A stretch of DNA of 64,000 nt, taken from positions 1,901,773 to 1,965,772 of the forward strand of contig CATQJD010000001.1 in the NCBI GenBank assembly GCA_958298945.1, in the 5' to 3' direction. The notes under the pieces were generated by a model, which ran no database searches, was not told the origin of the DNA, and saw nothing but the letters and a program-made list of their open reading frames with translations. The DNA comes from Atherix ibis. Lineage: Eukaryota; Arthropoda; Insecta; Diptera; Athericidae. A program made the position numbers and the translations under genes. Positions 22,975 to 34,597 of this stretch are shown piece after piece (within the stretch, counting starts at the first letter, position 1; each line of letters begins with the position of its first letter).

Positions 22975-23936
22975 ATGTTTTATTTAGATTTAATTTTACC
23001 TTTAATTGGAAGTTTATTATTAGTTGTATGTGTAATAGTTAGAGTTGCTTTTTTAACTTTATTAGAACGTAAGGTATTAGGTTATATTCAAATTCGTAAA
23101 GGTCCTAATAAGGTTGGATTAGTTGGTTTACCTCAACCATTTTGTGATGCAATTAAATTATTTACAAAGGAACAAACTTATCCTTTATTATCAAATTATA
23201 TTTCTTATTATATTTCACCTATTATTTCTTTATTTTTATCATTATCTGTATGAATATGCATTCCTTTATTAATTAAATTATATAGTTTTAATTTAGGTAT
23301 TTTATTTTTTTTATGTTGTACTAGATTAGGTGTTTATACTGTAATAATTGCAGGTTGATCATCTAATTCAAATTATGCATTATTAGGGGGATTACGAGCA
23401 GTTGCTCAAACTATTTCATATGAAGTTAGTTTGGCATTAATTTTATTATCATTAGTATTTTTAGTTGGGAGTTATAATTTAATTGATTTTTATTATTATC
23501 AATTATATATTTGATTTGGTGTAATTTTAATACCTTTAATATTAGTTTGATTTGCTTCTTGTTTAGCTGAAACTAATCGAACTCCTTTTGATTTTGCTGA
23601 AGGAGAATCAGAATTGGTTTCAGGGTTTAATGTAGAATATAGAAGAGGAGGATTTGCTTTAATTTTTTTAGCTGAATATGCAAGTATTTTATTAATAAGA
23701 ATATTATTTGTTGTTTTATTTTTAGGATGTGATATTTTTTCTATTTTTTTTTTAAGTTAGTATTTTTATCTTTTTGTTATTTGTGAGTTCGTGGAACTTT
23801 ACTTCGATTCCGTTATGATAAATTAATATATTTAGCTTGAAAAAGTTTTTTACCTTTTTCATTAAATTATATTATATTTTTTCTAGGATTTAAATTATTA
23901 TTAATTTCTTTTATATTATTAATTAATTTTAGTATA
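22975..23936 (+). pseudogene. nad1: ND1, NUMT unit B, frameshifted
   Basis: ATG 22975. Unlike unit A it keeps the Leu codon in [12 protein letters not shown] and the full LGILFF region, so it reads well through [15 protein letters not shown]. The frame is still lost at the T-run 23744-23753 (FFLS-stop where FFKLVFLS is expected), exactly as in unit A. The 3' end is uncertain. Confidence 0.85.
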
Positions 23937-24003
23937 AAGTTAATAGAAATATTAATTCTATCTTATATTTTCAAAACATATGCTTATATCAAGCTCATTA
24001 ACT
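23937..24003 (-). tRNA. trnS2: tRNA-Ser(UCN) (TGA), NUMT unit B
   Basis: Same as the unit A copy; anticodon TGA. Confidence 0.75.
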
Positions 24004-24005
24004 TA

Positions 24006-25147
24006 TTAATTTAGTAAATTATTTCATCATTTTGTAATAATTGGATTAATTAGGTAGTATAAAAAGTATAATACTGATAAAATTTGTCCTGTTAAAATAT
24101 AAGGATCTTCTACAGGTCGGGCTCCAATTCAGGTTAATATTGTAGAATTACAATAATTACTATAAATCAAAATAAATTTTGGTTAATTGGGTAGAATTGA
24201 ATTCCTCGAAATTTTCTTAAATGATAAAATGGTAGAATTATTAGAATTGCAATTGATATAATTAATGCAATTACTCCTCCTAATTTATTTGGAATTGATC
24301 GTAAAATTGCATAAGCAAATAAGAAATATCATTCTGGTTGAATATGGACTGGTGTTACTAAGGGATTTGCGGGAATAAAATTATCTGGATCTCCTAGTAA
24401 ATAGGGGTTAATTAAGGTTAATAATGTTAATAATATTAATAAAAATATAAATCCAACAATATCTTTGAATGTGAAATATGGATGGAATGGGATTTTATTA
24501 ATATTTGAATTAATTCCTAGTGGGTTATTAGATCCTGTTTGATGAAGAAATATTAAATGAACAATAGTTATAGCTAAAACAATAAATGGAAAAATAAAAT
24601 GGAAAGTGAAGAATCGTGTTAAAGTTGCATTATCAACAGCAAATCCTCCTCAAATTCATTGGACTAAATCTGTTCCTAAATATGGAACAGCTGAAAGTAA
24701 ATTAGTAATTACTGTAGCTCCTCAAAATGATATTTGTCCTCATGGTAATACATATCCCATAAATGCTGTTCCTATAACTAAGAATAAAATAATTACACCA
24801 ACTAATCATGTAGGAGTGTATAAATATGAGCTGTAGTATATTCCTCGTCCTACATGTAAATAAATACAAATAAAAAAAAATGATGCTCCGTTAGCATGTA
24901 ATGTTCGTAATAATCATCCGTAATTTACATCTCGGCAAATATGAGCGACACTGTTAAATGCAGTATTGATATCTGCAGTATAATGTACAGCTAAAAATAA
25001 TCCAGTTAAGATTTGAATAATTAAGCATAATCCTAATAATGAACCAAAATTTCATCATGCTGAAATATTAGTTGGTGCTGGTAAATCAACAAGGGCATTA
25101 TTTATAATTTTGAATAGAGGATGTTGTAATCGAAATGGTTTATTCAT
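24006..25147 (-). pseudogene. cob: Cytochrome b, NUMT unit B, frameshifted
   Basis: ATG at 25147; keeps HPLFKIMNNA, which unit A lost. 1142 bases, not a whole number of codons. The frame is broken at about 24137-24157 in the same place as unit A. A private Ala-to-His-like change (GGTGGC side, WNFGSLLG preceded by SAW) is also visible near 25055. The remaining haem-binding regions are recognisable. Confidence 0.86.
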
Positions 25148-25668
25148 TAGTTTATTATTGGTCGTAAAGGTCCATAAAAAATATTAGTAATTTTTACTGT
25201 TGCAATTAATGTTAATAGTAAGTAATTAATCAAGATTAAAGTAATAATATTTGTTGGATAATTATATAATTTATTTAGATTTAAAGTGTTTTCATAGTTT
25301 ATTGAGGAAACAATTGTTGAAATTATTTCATTATTAATAAATGATAATGAATAAGTTTTATCTAAAATTAAAAATAATGGGATTATAATTATTATTAAAA
25401 TTGTATTTATTAATGTTAATTTTATTGATATTGAAAATATTTCATTTGAAGCTAGTGAAGTTACATAAATAAATAAAACTAATATACCTCCTAAAAATAC
25501 AAGGAATAGAATATATGAAAATCAAAAAGTTTTAGCAAATATTCCTCTAATTAAACAAATCAATAGTGTTTGAATTAGTAGTATTAATCCTATTGCTAGT
25601 GGATGATTTATTTGTAAAAAGGTGAATCTTGAAATAATTGTTATTAAGTAAATAATTAATTGATAAAT
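25147..25668 (-). pseudogene. nad6: ND6, NUMT unit B
   Basis: 522 bases; keeps the Trp TGA that is a stop in unit A, and no premature stop was noticed. The start codon is uncertain (ATT/ATA near 25668). It overlaps CytB by one base. Confidence 0.8.
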
Positions 25669-25670
25669 AT

Positions 25671-25736
25671 CAGAAAATAGTTTAAATAAAATATTAATTT
25701 TGGGGATTAATGATAGGGTGTATACCTTTTTTCTGA
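25671..25736 (+). tRNA. trnP: tRNA-Pro (TGG), NUMT unit B
   Basis: Acceptor CAGAAAA/TTTTCTG; anticodon TGG. Confidence 0.8.
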
Positions 25737-25801
25737 AGTTTTAAAAGAAAAGTTCTTATTTTTGATTTACAAGACCAATGTTTTTATTAAACTATTAAAA
25801 C
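25737..25801 (-). tRNA. trnT: tRNA-Thr (TGT), NUMT unit B
   Basis: Identical in layout to unit A; abuts tRNA-Pro. Confidence 0.8.
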
Positions 25802-25803
25802 TA

Positions 25804-26100
25804 ATGATAGTTTTATTTAAGGGATTAATTATTTTATTTATATTTATAATAGGAGTTATATCTTTTTTTTCAAATCGTAAGCATTTAATTTCAATGTTAT
25901 TAAGTTTGGAATTTATAGTATTAAGATTATTTTTTTTTATATTTGTTTTTTTAAATAAAATAAATTATGAAAATTTTTTTAGAATAATATTTTTAACTTT
26001 TTGTGTCTGTGAAGGTGCATTAGGTTTATCTATTTTAGTTTCTATAATTCGAACTCATGGTAATGATTATTTTCAATCATTTAATATTTTACAATGTTAA
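25804..26100 (+). pseudogene. nad4L: ND4L, NUMT unit B, frame intact in mitochondrial code
   Basis: 98 codons plus TAA, as in unit A, with two replacements: Ile to Phe in VISFFSNRK and Pro to Gln in NILQC. It overlaps ND4 by seven bases. Confidence 0.85.
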
Positions 26101-27113
26101 AATTTTTATTTGCAATTTTTTTTTTTTTTTTTTGTTGTTTTAATAAAAAAATATTTTGAATGGTACAAAATATAATTTTATTATTAAGTTTTTTATTTAT
26201 TTTAAATAATTTTTTTAGAAATTTTTATATATATTTAAGTTATTTTTTAGGATGTGATTTAATTTCATATGGGATAATTTTATTAAGATTTTGAATTTGT
26301 AGTTTGATAGTAATAGCAAGTGAATCTATTTTTAAATATAGAAATTATTCAATTTTTTTTTAGTTAATGTATTATTTTTATATTTAACTTTTAGAAGAAT
26401 GAGTTTATTTATATTTTATTTATTTTTTGAAAGTAGATTAATTTCTACATTATTTTTAATTTTAGGTTGAGGTTATCAACCTGAACGATTACAAGCAGGG
26501 GTATATTTATTATTTTATACTTTATTAGCTTCTTTACCAATATTAGTAGGTATTTTTTATTTATATCAAAATAGAATAACTATAAATTTTTATTTATTAA
26601 GAAAAAGTAATTATTTATTTAATTTATTGTATTTTAGTATAATTTTAGCTTTTTTAGTTAAAATACCAATATTTTTGGTTCATTTATGATTACCTAAGGC
26701 TCATGTAGAAGCCCCAGTTTCTGGCTCAATAATTTTAGCTGGTGTTTTATTAAAATTAGGGGGTTATGGATTATTACGGGTTTTTTCTTTTTTAACAAGT
26801 TTAGGAATGAAAATGAATTTTGTTTAAATTAGAATTAGATTAGTTGGTGGATTTTTAGTTAGTTTAATATGTTTACGTCAAACAGATTTAAAGGCATTAA
26901 TTGCTTATTCTTCAGTAGCTCATATAGGAATTGTTTTAAGTGGGTTAATAACTTTAAGATATTGAGGATTTAGTGGTTCTTATATATTAATAATTGCACA
27001 TGGATTATGTTCGTCTGGATTATTTAGATTAGCAAATGTTTCTTATGAACGATTAGGAAGTCGGAGATTAATAATTAATAAGGGTTTATTAAATCTTGTA
27101 CCTTCTATAACTA

Positions 27114-28391
27114 TTGGGTTGGTGCAAAAGTTATGACCGTTTTTTATGATTCTAGGTAAAAAAATTTTTTCTTCAGAAATGATGAATAGTTTCTTCTTTT
27201 AAATGATTCCATTGTATAAAGGATGCTTTCCCTCAACTTTCTATTCAGTTTTGGCCTGGCCAGAGTACAGTGAAGAGCCCTTGTATTTTTTCAAAATGTC
27301 GGTCGATAAAGTGCATTTACGTCATTATTTACTTTATGAATTCCGTAAAGACAATACCGCGAGTGTGGCAACCAAAAACATTTGCGAAGTGTATGGAGTA
27401 GATGTCTTCAAAGTTCGGCAGGCACAAAGATGGTTTACAAAATTCCGATCTGGGGATTTTTCACTAATTGATAAACCACGTACCGGGCGGCCATTGAAGT
27501 CTGATGAGGGCAAGTTAAAAGTCATAATTGACACCAATCCACGTCTTACCACCAGGAAGATCGCGTCGATGATGGGAGTCAACCATACAACCGTATTAAG
27601 GTATTTAAAGCGTATGGGGATGGTTTCGCGGTACGACGTTTGGATACCTCATCGATTGTAGGCTGCCAATTTATTGGATAGTGTTTCAACGTGCGTTGCT
27701 TTGAGTGCGAGACAAAAACATGAACCTTTTTTGCATCGTTTGGTAACGGGAGATGAGAAATGGGTCGTGTACAACAACGTGACAAGAAATAGACATTGGG
27801 CTATACCTGGACCAGCCCCATTAACAACTTCGTAAGCCGAAATCCATCAAAAAAAAGTTATGCTTTGAGTTTGGTGGGATTGTAAGGGTATTGTGTATTT
27901 TGAACTCTTGGAACGCAATCAGACAATTACAGCAGAACGATATTGTCAGCAATTATCCAAATTGAACATCGTCCTTCAAAAGGATAGACCAGAATTGGTA
28001 AACAGAATAGGGGTAGTGTTTCATCACGACAACGCGCGACCACATGTGGCTGTAATGACCCAATACAAGCTGAATTGGGACGTTATCAAGCATCCACCTT
28101 ATTCTCCAGATTTTGCTCCTTCCGATTTCCATTTATTCCAATCACTGCAAAATTTTTTAAATGATAAAAAATTTGATACAATAGAGCAGGTAAAAACATC
28201 CCTTTCTACATATTTCGCATCAAAATCCAAGGAATTTTACACTAATGGTATTAATAAGTTGATAGAAAGATGGGAGGAGGTTATAAGAACGGATGGAAAT
28301 TATATAATTGATTAAATAAATAATACAAATCTAAAAAAAAAATGTTTAATTGTATATGCAAAAAACGGTCATAACTTTTGCACCAACCCAA
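27114..28391 (+). mobile_element. mariner DNA transposon inserted in the ND4 pseudogene
   Basis: 1278 bp bounded by 32-bp terminal inverted repeats that look perfect (27114-27145 and 28360-28391, starting TTGGGTTGGTGCAAAAGTTA) and flanked by the duplicated TA target (27112-27113 and 28392-28393). Unit A shows the empty site. The repeat start resembles the cecropia/Hsmar1-type mariners, from memory of that subfamily. The transposase inside has three nonsense codons, so the copy was probably moved by transposase made elsewhere. Confidence 0.93.
27296..28315 (+). pseudogene. mariner transposase, one frame with three stops
   Basis: From ATG 27296 a single frame of 339 residues runs to TAA 28313-28315, close to the usual 345. 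It is interrupted only by TAG at 27659-27661 (codon 122), TAA at 27833-27835 (180) and TGA at 27866-27868 (191). The N-terminal paired helix-turn-helix region (RQAQRWFTKFRSGDFSL, then KPRTGRP, then VNHTTVLRYLKRMG) binds the terminal repeats. The catalytic acidic motifs are present: TGDEKW, HHDNARPH and YSPDFAPSDFHLF. The gap between the second and third aspartates is 31 rather than 34 residues. The element catalyses cut-and-paste transposition when intact. Confidence 0.9.
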
Positions 28392-28705
28392 TATATGATG
28401 ATTTTTATTAAGAGCTGCTAATATAGCTGCTCCTCCTACATTAAATTTATTGAGAGAAATTAGTTTAATTAATTGTGTTGTTAGTTGATCATGATTAACT
28501 ATAATTGGTTTATCATTAATTTCTTTTTTTAGTGTTGCTTATACATTGTATTTATATGCTTATAGTCAACATGGAAAATATTTTTCTGGTATATTTTCTA
28601 ATTTAAGTAATAATATTCGTGAATATTTATTAATATTTTTACATTGATTACCTTTAAATTTATTAATTATGAAAAGTGAATATTTTTTATTGTGATTATA
28701 ATAAT

Positions 28706-28770
28706 ATTTAAGTAGTTTAAATAAAATATTGATTTGTGGTGTCAATGATATGAAATTTTCATCTTAGATC
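28706..28770 (+). tRNA. trnH: tRNA-His (GTG), NUMT unit B
   Basis: Same as the unit A copy. Confidence 0.8.
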
Positions 28771-30479
28771 ATTAAGTATATTTCTATTTGTTTAATTAGT
28801 TTTTTATTTTTATTTTTTATTAGTATTAGATTATTTATTTTAAGAATAAAATTTTTATTAAATAATTTGGTGATTTTTATTGAATGAGAAATTGTTTCTT
28901 TAAATAGTTCAAGAATTGTAATAACATTTTTATTTGATTGAATGAGATTAATATTTATGTCATTTGTTTTATTAATTTCTTCTTTAGTAATTTTTTATAG
29001 CAAGGAATATATGAGAGGAGACATTAATATTAATCGTTTTATTATATTAGTTTTAATATTTGTATTATCTATAATATTATTAATTATTAGTCCTAATTTA
29101 ATTAGTATTTTATTAGGTTGAGATGGTTTAGGATTAGTTTCTTATTTATTAGTAATTTATTTTCAAAATGTAAAATCTTATAGTGCTGGAATATTAACAG
29201 GTTTATCTAATCGGATTGGTGATGTTGATATTTTATTATCTATTGCTTGAATATTAAATTATGGGGGATGAAATTATATTTATTATTTAGAAGTAATAAA
29301 AAATGATTTTGAAATAATAGTTATTGGTATATTAGTGATATTAGCGGCAATAACTAAAAGTGCTCAAATTCCATTTTCTTCTTGATTACCTGCAGCTATA
29401 GCAGCACCTACACCTGTTTCTGCATTAGTTCATTCTTCAACTTTAGTAACTGCTGGTGTATATTTATTAATTCGATTTAATATTTTATTAGTAGAAACTT
29501 GAATAGGACAATTATTATTATTATTATCTGGATTAACAATATTTATAGCAGGTATAGGGGCAAATTTTGAATTTGATTTAAAAAAGATTATTGCTTTATC
29601 TACAGTGAGACAATTAGGGTTAATAATAAGAATTTTATCAATAGGATTTTTTAAATTAGCATTTTTTCATTTATTGACTCATGCTTTATTTAAGGCTTTA
29701 TTATTTATAAGAAATTCTCAGGATATTCGTTTAATAGGGGGATTTGTAAATCATATACCTTTTACTTCTTCTTGTTTAAATGTTGCTAATTTAGCTTTAT
29801 GTGGAATACCTTTTTTAGCTGGATTTTCTTCAAAGGATATAATTTTAGAAATTGTATCTTTATCTTATTTAAATATATTTAGTTTTTTTTATATTTTTTC
29901 TCTACAGGGTTAACTGTTTGTTATTCAATTCGGTTAGTTTATTATACAATAACTGGAAATTTTAATGTAATATCTTTACATTTATTAAATGATGAGGGTT
30001 GAATTATATTAAAGGGAATAATAGGATTATTATTTATAGCAGTTATTGGTGGAAGTATGTTAAATTGATTAATTTTTCCAGTTCCTTATATAATTTGTTT
30101 ACCTAATTATTTAAAATTAATAACTTTATTTGTTTGTATTATAGGGGGTATTATAGGATATTTAATTTCTAATGTTTCTTTATATTTTTTAAATAAATCA
30201 TTAAAGTATAATTTTTTATCAATATATTTAGGGAGAATATGATTTATACCTTATATTTCTACTTATGGAATTATTTATTATCCTTTATTTTTAAGGAGTC
30301 AAATATTAAAAAATGTTGATCAAGGATGATCAGAATTTATGGGAGGTCAAAAAATTTATAATTCATTAAAAAGTTATTCTATTATTAATCAATTAATTCA
30401 AAATAATAATTTAAAAATTTATTTAATAGTATTTGTTATATGAATTTTTACATTATTGTTATTATTTTTATTTATTTAA
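28771..30479 (+). pseudogene. nad5: ND5, NUMT unit B, deleted and frameshifted
   Basis: ATT start at 28771 and TAA at 30477-30479. A private in-frame 27-base deletion follows LFKALLFI (29709), removing the segment CAGAIIHNI present in unit A. The frame break at T-run 29894-29899 (SLQG-stop) is the same as in unit A. Confidence 0.87.
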
Positions 30480-30486
30480 AAATAAA

Positions 30487-30554
30487 ATTCAAATAGCTTA
30501 TAAATTAGAGCGTGACATTGAAGATGTTAAAGAGATTGAATTAATCTTTGAATA
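30487..30554 (+). tRNA. trnF: tRNA-Phe (GAA), NUMT unit B
   Basis: Same fold and anticodon as in unit A. Confidence 0.8.
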
Positions 30555-30570
30555 AATAATTAATTTTAGT

Positions 30571-30636
30571 AATTTATAAAAGAATTTCTTTATTTTTACA
30601 GTGAAAATGTAAGGTTTCAGTTTAAACTATATAAAT
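30571..30636 (-). tRNA. trnE: tRNA-Glu (TTC), NUMT unit B
   Basis: Same fold as unit A, with one T-to-C change near 30618. Confidence 0.8.
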
Positions 30637-30696
30637 TAATATATAAATATATAAATATATATAAAAAAATTTTAGTAAATAATTTTATAAAGGAAA

Positions 30697-30763
30697 AGAA
30701 GTATAAATGGAATTAAACCATTAAAGTTAAAAGTTAGCAGCTTTTTCTTGATCTACATACTTC
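30697..30763 (-). tRNA. trnS1: tRNA-Ser(AGN) (GCT), NUMT unit B
   Basis: GAAGTAT/ATACTTC acceptor, anticodon GCT. Confidence 0.75.
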
Positions 30764-30828
30764 CTTAATTGGAATAATAATTCAATTATATCATTAACAG
30801 TGATATGCCTCTTTTTGGCTTCAATTAA
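30764..30828 (-). tRNA. trnN: tRNA-Asn (GTT), NUMT unit B
   Basis: TTAATTG/CAATTAA acceptor, anticodon GTT. Confidence 0.8.
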
Positions 30829-30846
30829 TATTTATATAAATAAGAT

Positions 30847-30910
30847 AGAATAAGGATAAAAATTATCTAAAATTAGGTCGAAACTAATTGCAATAAATCG
30901 CTTCATATTC
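30847..30910 (-). tRNA. trnR: tRNA-Arg (TCG), NUMT unit B
   Basis: GAATATG start, anticodon TCG, as in unit A. Confidence 0.75.
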
Positions 30911-30916
30911 TTTTAT

Positions 30917-30982
30917 AAGGAAGATTGAATAATTTCAATATTTTTTGAATGCAAATCAAATGTTATAATTAACTACAACCCT
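30917..30982 (-). tRNA. trnA: tRNA-Ala (TGC), NUMT unit B
   Basis: AGGGTTG start, anticodon TGC; the 3' acceptor half pairs poorly, exactly as in unit A. Confidence 0.7.
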
Positions 30983-30986
30983 ATTT

Positions 30987-31343
30987 TTAATTTGATCATT
31001 CAAGAGCTCCTTGATTTCATTCATGATATAATCTAATTAATAAAATAAAAATAAAGATTGTTCTTGTAATTGTTCATACTATAATATTTGAAAATTTTAA
31101 AATTAAAATTATAGGTAGAATTAATGCAATTTCTACATCAAAAATTAAAAAAATAATTGCAATTAAAAAAAATCGTAATGAAAAAGGTAATCGAGCTGAA
31201 CTTTTTGGGTCAAATCCACATTTAAATGGAGATGATTTTTCTCGGTCAATTAATGATTTTTTTGATTAAATTGATGCTAGTAATATTACAATTAAAGAAA
31301 TTATTAAAATGATAAATATAATTATAAATATTATAAAAATTAT
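30987..31343 (-). pseudogene. nad3: ND3, NUMT unit B, premature stop
   Basis: 357 bases, a whole number of codons. It keeps [10 protein letters not shown], where unit A is frameshifted, but has a private TAA at 31266-31268 in place of the Leu in [13 protein letters not shown], and a Phe-for-Leu-type change in the SSPF loop. It ends EWSN-TAA. Confidence 0.82.
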
Positions 31344-31405
31344 TTATACTAAAATTATTAGTCCTTATGATTGGAAGTCATACATACTTAATATACTATA
31401 TAAAT
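31341..31405 (-). tRNA. trnG: tRNA-Gly (TCC), NUMT unit B
   Basis: Same as unit A; anticodon TCC. Confidence 0.8.
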
Positions 31406-31408
31406 AAA

Positions 31409-32197
31409 TTAACCTCCTCATCAGTAAATTGAGATATATAAGAATAATCAAACAACATCAACAAAATGTCAATATCATGCTGCAGCTTCAAACCCAAAAT
31501 GATGATTTATAGAAAAATGATTATTTAAATGACGAATTAAACATACTAGGAGAAATGATGTTCCAATAATTACATGAATTCCATGGAATCCTGTTGCTAT
31601 AAAGAATGTAGATCCATAAACTGCATCAGCAATAGTAAATGGAGCTTCAATATATTCATAAGCTTGTAAAATTGTAAAGTAACTTCCTAATAATACAGTA
31701 AAAAATAGTCCTTGTGTAGTTTGTGAATGATTACTTTCTATTAAACTATGATGGGCTCAAGTAACTGTAATTCCTGATGATAAAAGAATTGCTGTATTTA
31801 GTAAAGGAATTTGGAAAGGATTAAATGGATTAATTCCTATTGGAGGTCAAATTGCTCCTAATTCAATTGTAGGAGATAAACTTCTATGAACAAATGCTCA
31901 AAAGAATGAAATAAAAAAAAAAATGTCTGAAACAATAAATAAAATTATTCCTCATCGTAGGCCAATTGTTACTGGGAATGTATGTAATCCTTGGAAAGTA
32001 CCTTCTCGAGAAATATCACGTCATCATTGATATATAGTAAGTGATGTAATTAATATACCTAGTATAAATAGTGAAATATTATATTGATGGAATCATTTTA
32101 CTAATCCTGATACTGTTGTTATTGCACCAATTGCACCTGTTAATGGTCAAGGTCTATAATCAACTAAATGGAATGGATGATTTGAATGGGTTGACAT
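31409..32197 (-). pseudogene. cox3: COX3, NUMT unit B, full-length frame
   Basis: 789 bases, like unit A, with scattered replacements (for example Phe to Val in the helix facing the 11-A run near 31912, and a change near 31683). No premature stop was noticed under the mitochondrial code. Confidence 0.87.
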
Positions 32198-32201
32198 TAG
32201 T

Positions 32202-32879
32202 TTAATTTACTTCTCTAGAATATAATGTTCTTAATACAGCAAATACATAAGATTGAATAATTGCTACTGCTGATTCTAAAACTAATAATGCAATTTGACC
32301 AATAAGTAAAAATATTGCTAAATAGTAAGAAAGTGAAGGTCCTGTATTACCTAATAAAGTTAATAATAAATGTCCAGCAATTATATTAGCAGCTAGTCGA
32401 ACAGCTAAAGTTCCTGGTCGAATTACATTTCTAATAGTTTCAATACATACTATAAATGGTATTAAAATAGCTGGTGTTCCTTGAGGAACTAAATGAGCAA
32501 ATATATGTTGTGTATGATTAATTCAACCATAAATTATAAATGATAATCATAAAGGTAATGCTAATGCTGATGTTAAAGTTAAATGACTTATACTTGTAAA
32601 AATATATGGGAATAATCCTAAGAAATTATTAAATAAAATTAAAGAAAATAAAGAAATAAAAATTATTGTTCTTCCATTATGTCCATTTGGACTTAATAAA
32701 GTTTTAAATTCTTTGTGAAGAGTAAGTATAATATTTCTTCAAATAATTCTGTATCGTGATGGAATAAATCAAAAAATTTAAGGAATTATTAATAATTCTA
32801 AAAATGTACTTAATCAGTTTAGTGATAAATTTATAATTCTTGATGAGGGGTCAAATACAGAAAATAAATTTGTTATCAT
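32202..32879 (-). pseudogene. atp6: ATP6, NUMT unit B, premature stop
   Basis: 678 bases with the same start and end as unit A. A private TCA-to-TAA change at 32778-32780 (codon 34, in LIPSIFW) truncates it. Confidence 0.87.
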
Positions 32880-33033
32880 TTTCAATTTAAAGAATTAGTT
32901 TTTCTTTTTTCAGAACTTTTTGTTTTAATAGGATTAATAATAACAAAAAATAATTTATTATATTAAATAAAACAAATGTAATTGAAAAAATAATAAATAG
33001 TAATAATCAACTAATAGGGGCTATTTGAGGGAT
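32873..33033 (-). pseudogene. atp8: ATP8, NUMT unit B, one-base deletion
   Basis: Starts IPQMAPISWLLL as in unit A, but the A-run near 32945 is one base shorter (161 against 162 bases), shifting the C-terminal half. Confidence 0.8.
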
Positions 33034-33034
33034 T

Positions 33035-33103
33035 AAAAAATATTAGAAATTCTAATAATTTTAGTTTGACATACTAATGTTATTGGGGTTTAACTAATTT
33101 TTT
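33035..33103 (-). tRNA. trnD: tRNA-Asp (GTC), NUMT unit B
   Basis: Same as unit A; anticodon GTC. Confidence 0.75.
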
Positions 33104-33108
33104 AATTT

Positions 33109-33179
33109 CCATTAGAAGTAATTGCTAATTTACTATAAAGTGGTTTAAGAGACCAATACTTGCTTTCAGTCATCTAATG
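33109..33179 (-). tRNA. trnK: tRNA-Lys (CTT), NUMT unit B
   Basis: Same as unit A; anticodon CTT. Confidence 0.8.
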
Positions 33180-33865
33180 AATTAATTTATTGAAGAGATT
33201 CACTTAATAAATGTATTTACAGGTACACTTTCAATAACAATAGGTATGAATCTATGATTTGCTCCACAAATTTCTGAGCATTGACCATAAAATAATCCTG
33301 GTCGGTTAATAAAAAATCTAGTTTGATTTAGTCGACCGGGTGTTCCATCAACTTTTACACCTAGGGCTGGAATAGTTCATGAATGAATTACATCTGTGGC
33401 TGTTACTAAAATACGAATTTGAGATTGTATAGGTAAAACAATTCGATTATCTACGTCTAATAATCGGAATCCATTAATTGGTAATTCATTTGAAGGAATT
33501 ATATATGAATCAAATTCAATATTTAAGAAGTCTGAATATTCATAACTTCAATATCATTGATGACCAATAGTTTTTAAAGTAATAATTGGTTCATTAATTT
33601 CATCTAGTATATAAAGTAGTCGAAGAAAAGGTAAAGCAATAAATATTAATACAATAGCTGGAAGAATTGTTCAAATAATTTCAATAGTTTGTCCATGTAA
33701 TAGGAATCGATTAGTATAATTATTAAAAAATAATATAAATATTAAGTATCCAACTAAAATTGTAATTATAATTAAAATTAATAGTGTATGATCATGGAAG
33801 AATGTTAATTGTTCTATTAATGGGAATGCTCTATCTTGTAATCCTAAATTAGCTCAATTTGACAT
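33180..33865 (-). pseudogene. cox2: COX2, NUMT unit B
   Basis: ATG at 33865 (MSNWANLGLQDSAFPL). It is one base shorter than unit A near the C-terminus (around 33187), where the sequence also differs by several substitutions, so the last residues are shifted or altered. The copper-site region is intact. Confidence 0.85.
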
Positions 33866-33866
33866 T

Positions 33867-33931
33867 TTCTAATAAAAGATTAATCTTTATATATAGAGCT
33901 TAAATCTATTGCACTAATCTGCCATATTAGA
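33867..33931 (-). tRNA. trnL2: tRNA-Leu(UUR) (TAA), NUMT unit B
   Basis: Same as unit A apart from one G-to-T change near 33881 in the 3' half; anticodon TAA. Confidence 0.78.
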
Positions 33932-34346
33932 AATTAGATAGTAATGGAAGTTCAGAATAACAGTGTTCTGAAGGAGGTAAATTTTGGTATCATTCAATTG
34001 AAGAATTTAATTGAATTGGGTATAAAATTGATCGTTTAGTAATTATTCTTTCTCAAATAATATATAGAAAGAAAATTACAGCTAGGAATGAAATTGTTGA
34101 TCCAATAGTAGAGATAACATTTCATGCAGTATAAGCATCAGGATAATCAGAATATCGACGAGGTATTCCAGCTAATCCTAAAAAATGTTGAGGGAAAAAT
34201 GTTAAATTTACTCCTAAAAATATGATACAAAATTGACTTTTTAATAGTGATGGGTTTAATGATAATCCTGTGAATAATGGGTATCAGTGAATAAATCCTC
34301 CTATAATTGCAAATACTGCTCCTATAGATAATACATAATGGAAATG

Positions 34347-34584
34347 TGTAATAATATTGCTTGTTCATTAGTGAACAGCCGCTGGATGTCACTGTTGGTA
34401 CTATAATATATGCCTATGGTTATTGGGAACGCACCCATCAATGTATTTTGCCATTGTATACTGGGGGCCTCAGTGGAGCGTCAACCATCATCATGACAAC
34501 ATCTTATATTCAATAAACTACGCATGATTATTCAACTAGTAAATTAAAGTCTTTTAATTTATAATAATACCCACAATTATTACA
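34347..34584 (+). repeat. 5' LTR, 238 bp
   Basis: Begins TGTAATAAT and ends ATTATTACA, a perfect 9-bp inverted repeat. It contains AATAAA near 34512, a candidate polyadenylation signal, and by family analogy the promoter. Confidence 0.93.
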
Positions 34585-34597
34585 TGGTGTCAGAAGT
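34585..34597 (+). promoter_or_regulatory. Primer-binding site, tRNA-Leu type
   Basis: TGGTGTCAGAAGT begins exactly after the 5' LTR. As I recall, it is complementary to the 3' end of an insect tRNA-Leu (ending ACTTCTGACA plus CCA), which would prime minus-strand cDNA synthesis. The match weakens after 13 bases. Confidence 0.7.

Larger units (their letters stand above)
26094..28701 (+). pseudogene. nad4: ND4, NUMT unit B, split by a mariner
   Basis: The coding parts are 26094-27113 and 28394-28701, separated by a 1278-bp mariner and its duplicated TA. It keeps [13 protein letters not shown] intact. Lesions: the short T-run 26353-26361 shared with unit A, a private 12-base deletion near 26380, and a private TGA-to-TAA change at 26825-26827. 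It ends KSEYFLLWL. Confidence 0.87.

Noticed and set aside
24606..24836. Open frame of 76 residues on the + strand (and similar frames at 19246 and 41495)
   Set aside because: These are antisense to CytB and ND2 and are by-products of mitochondrial codon use.
34147..34392. Minus-strand open frame across the COX1/LTR boundary
   Set aside because: It is a chance out-of-frame reading joining COX1 antisense sequence to the LTR.
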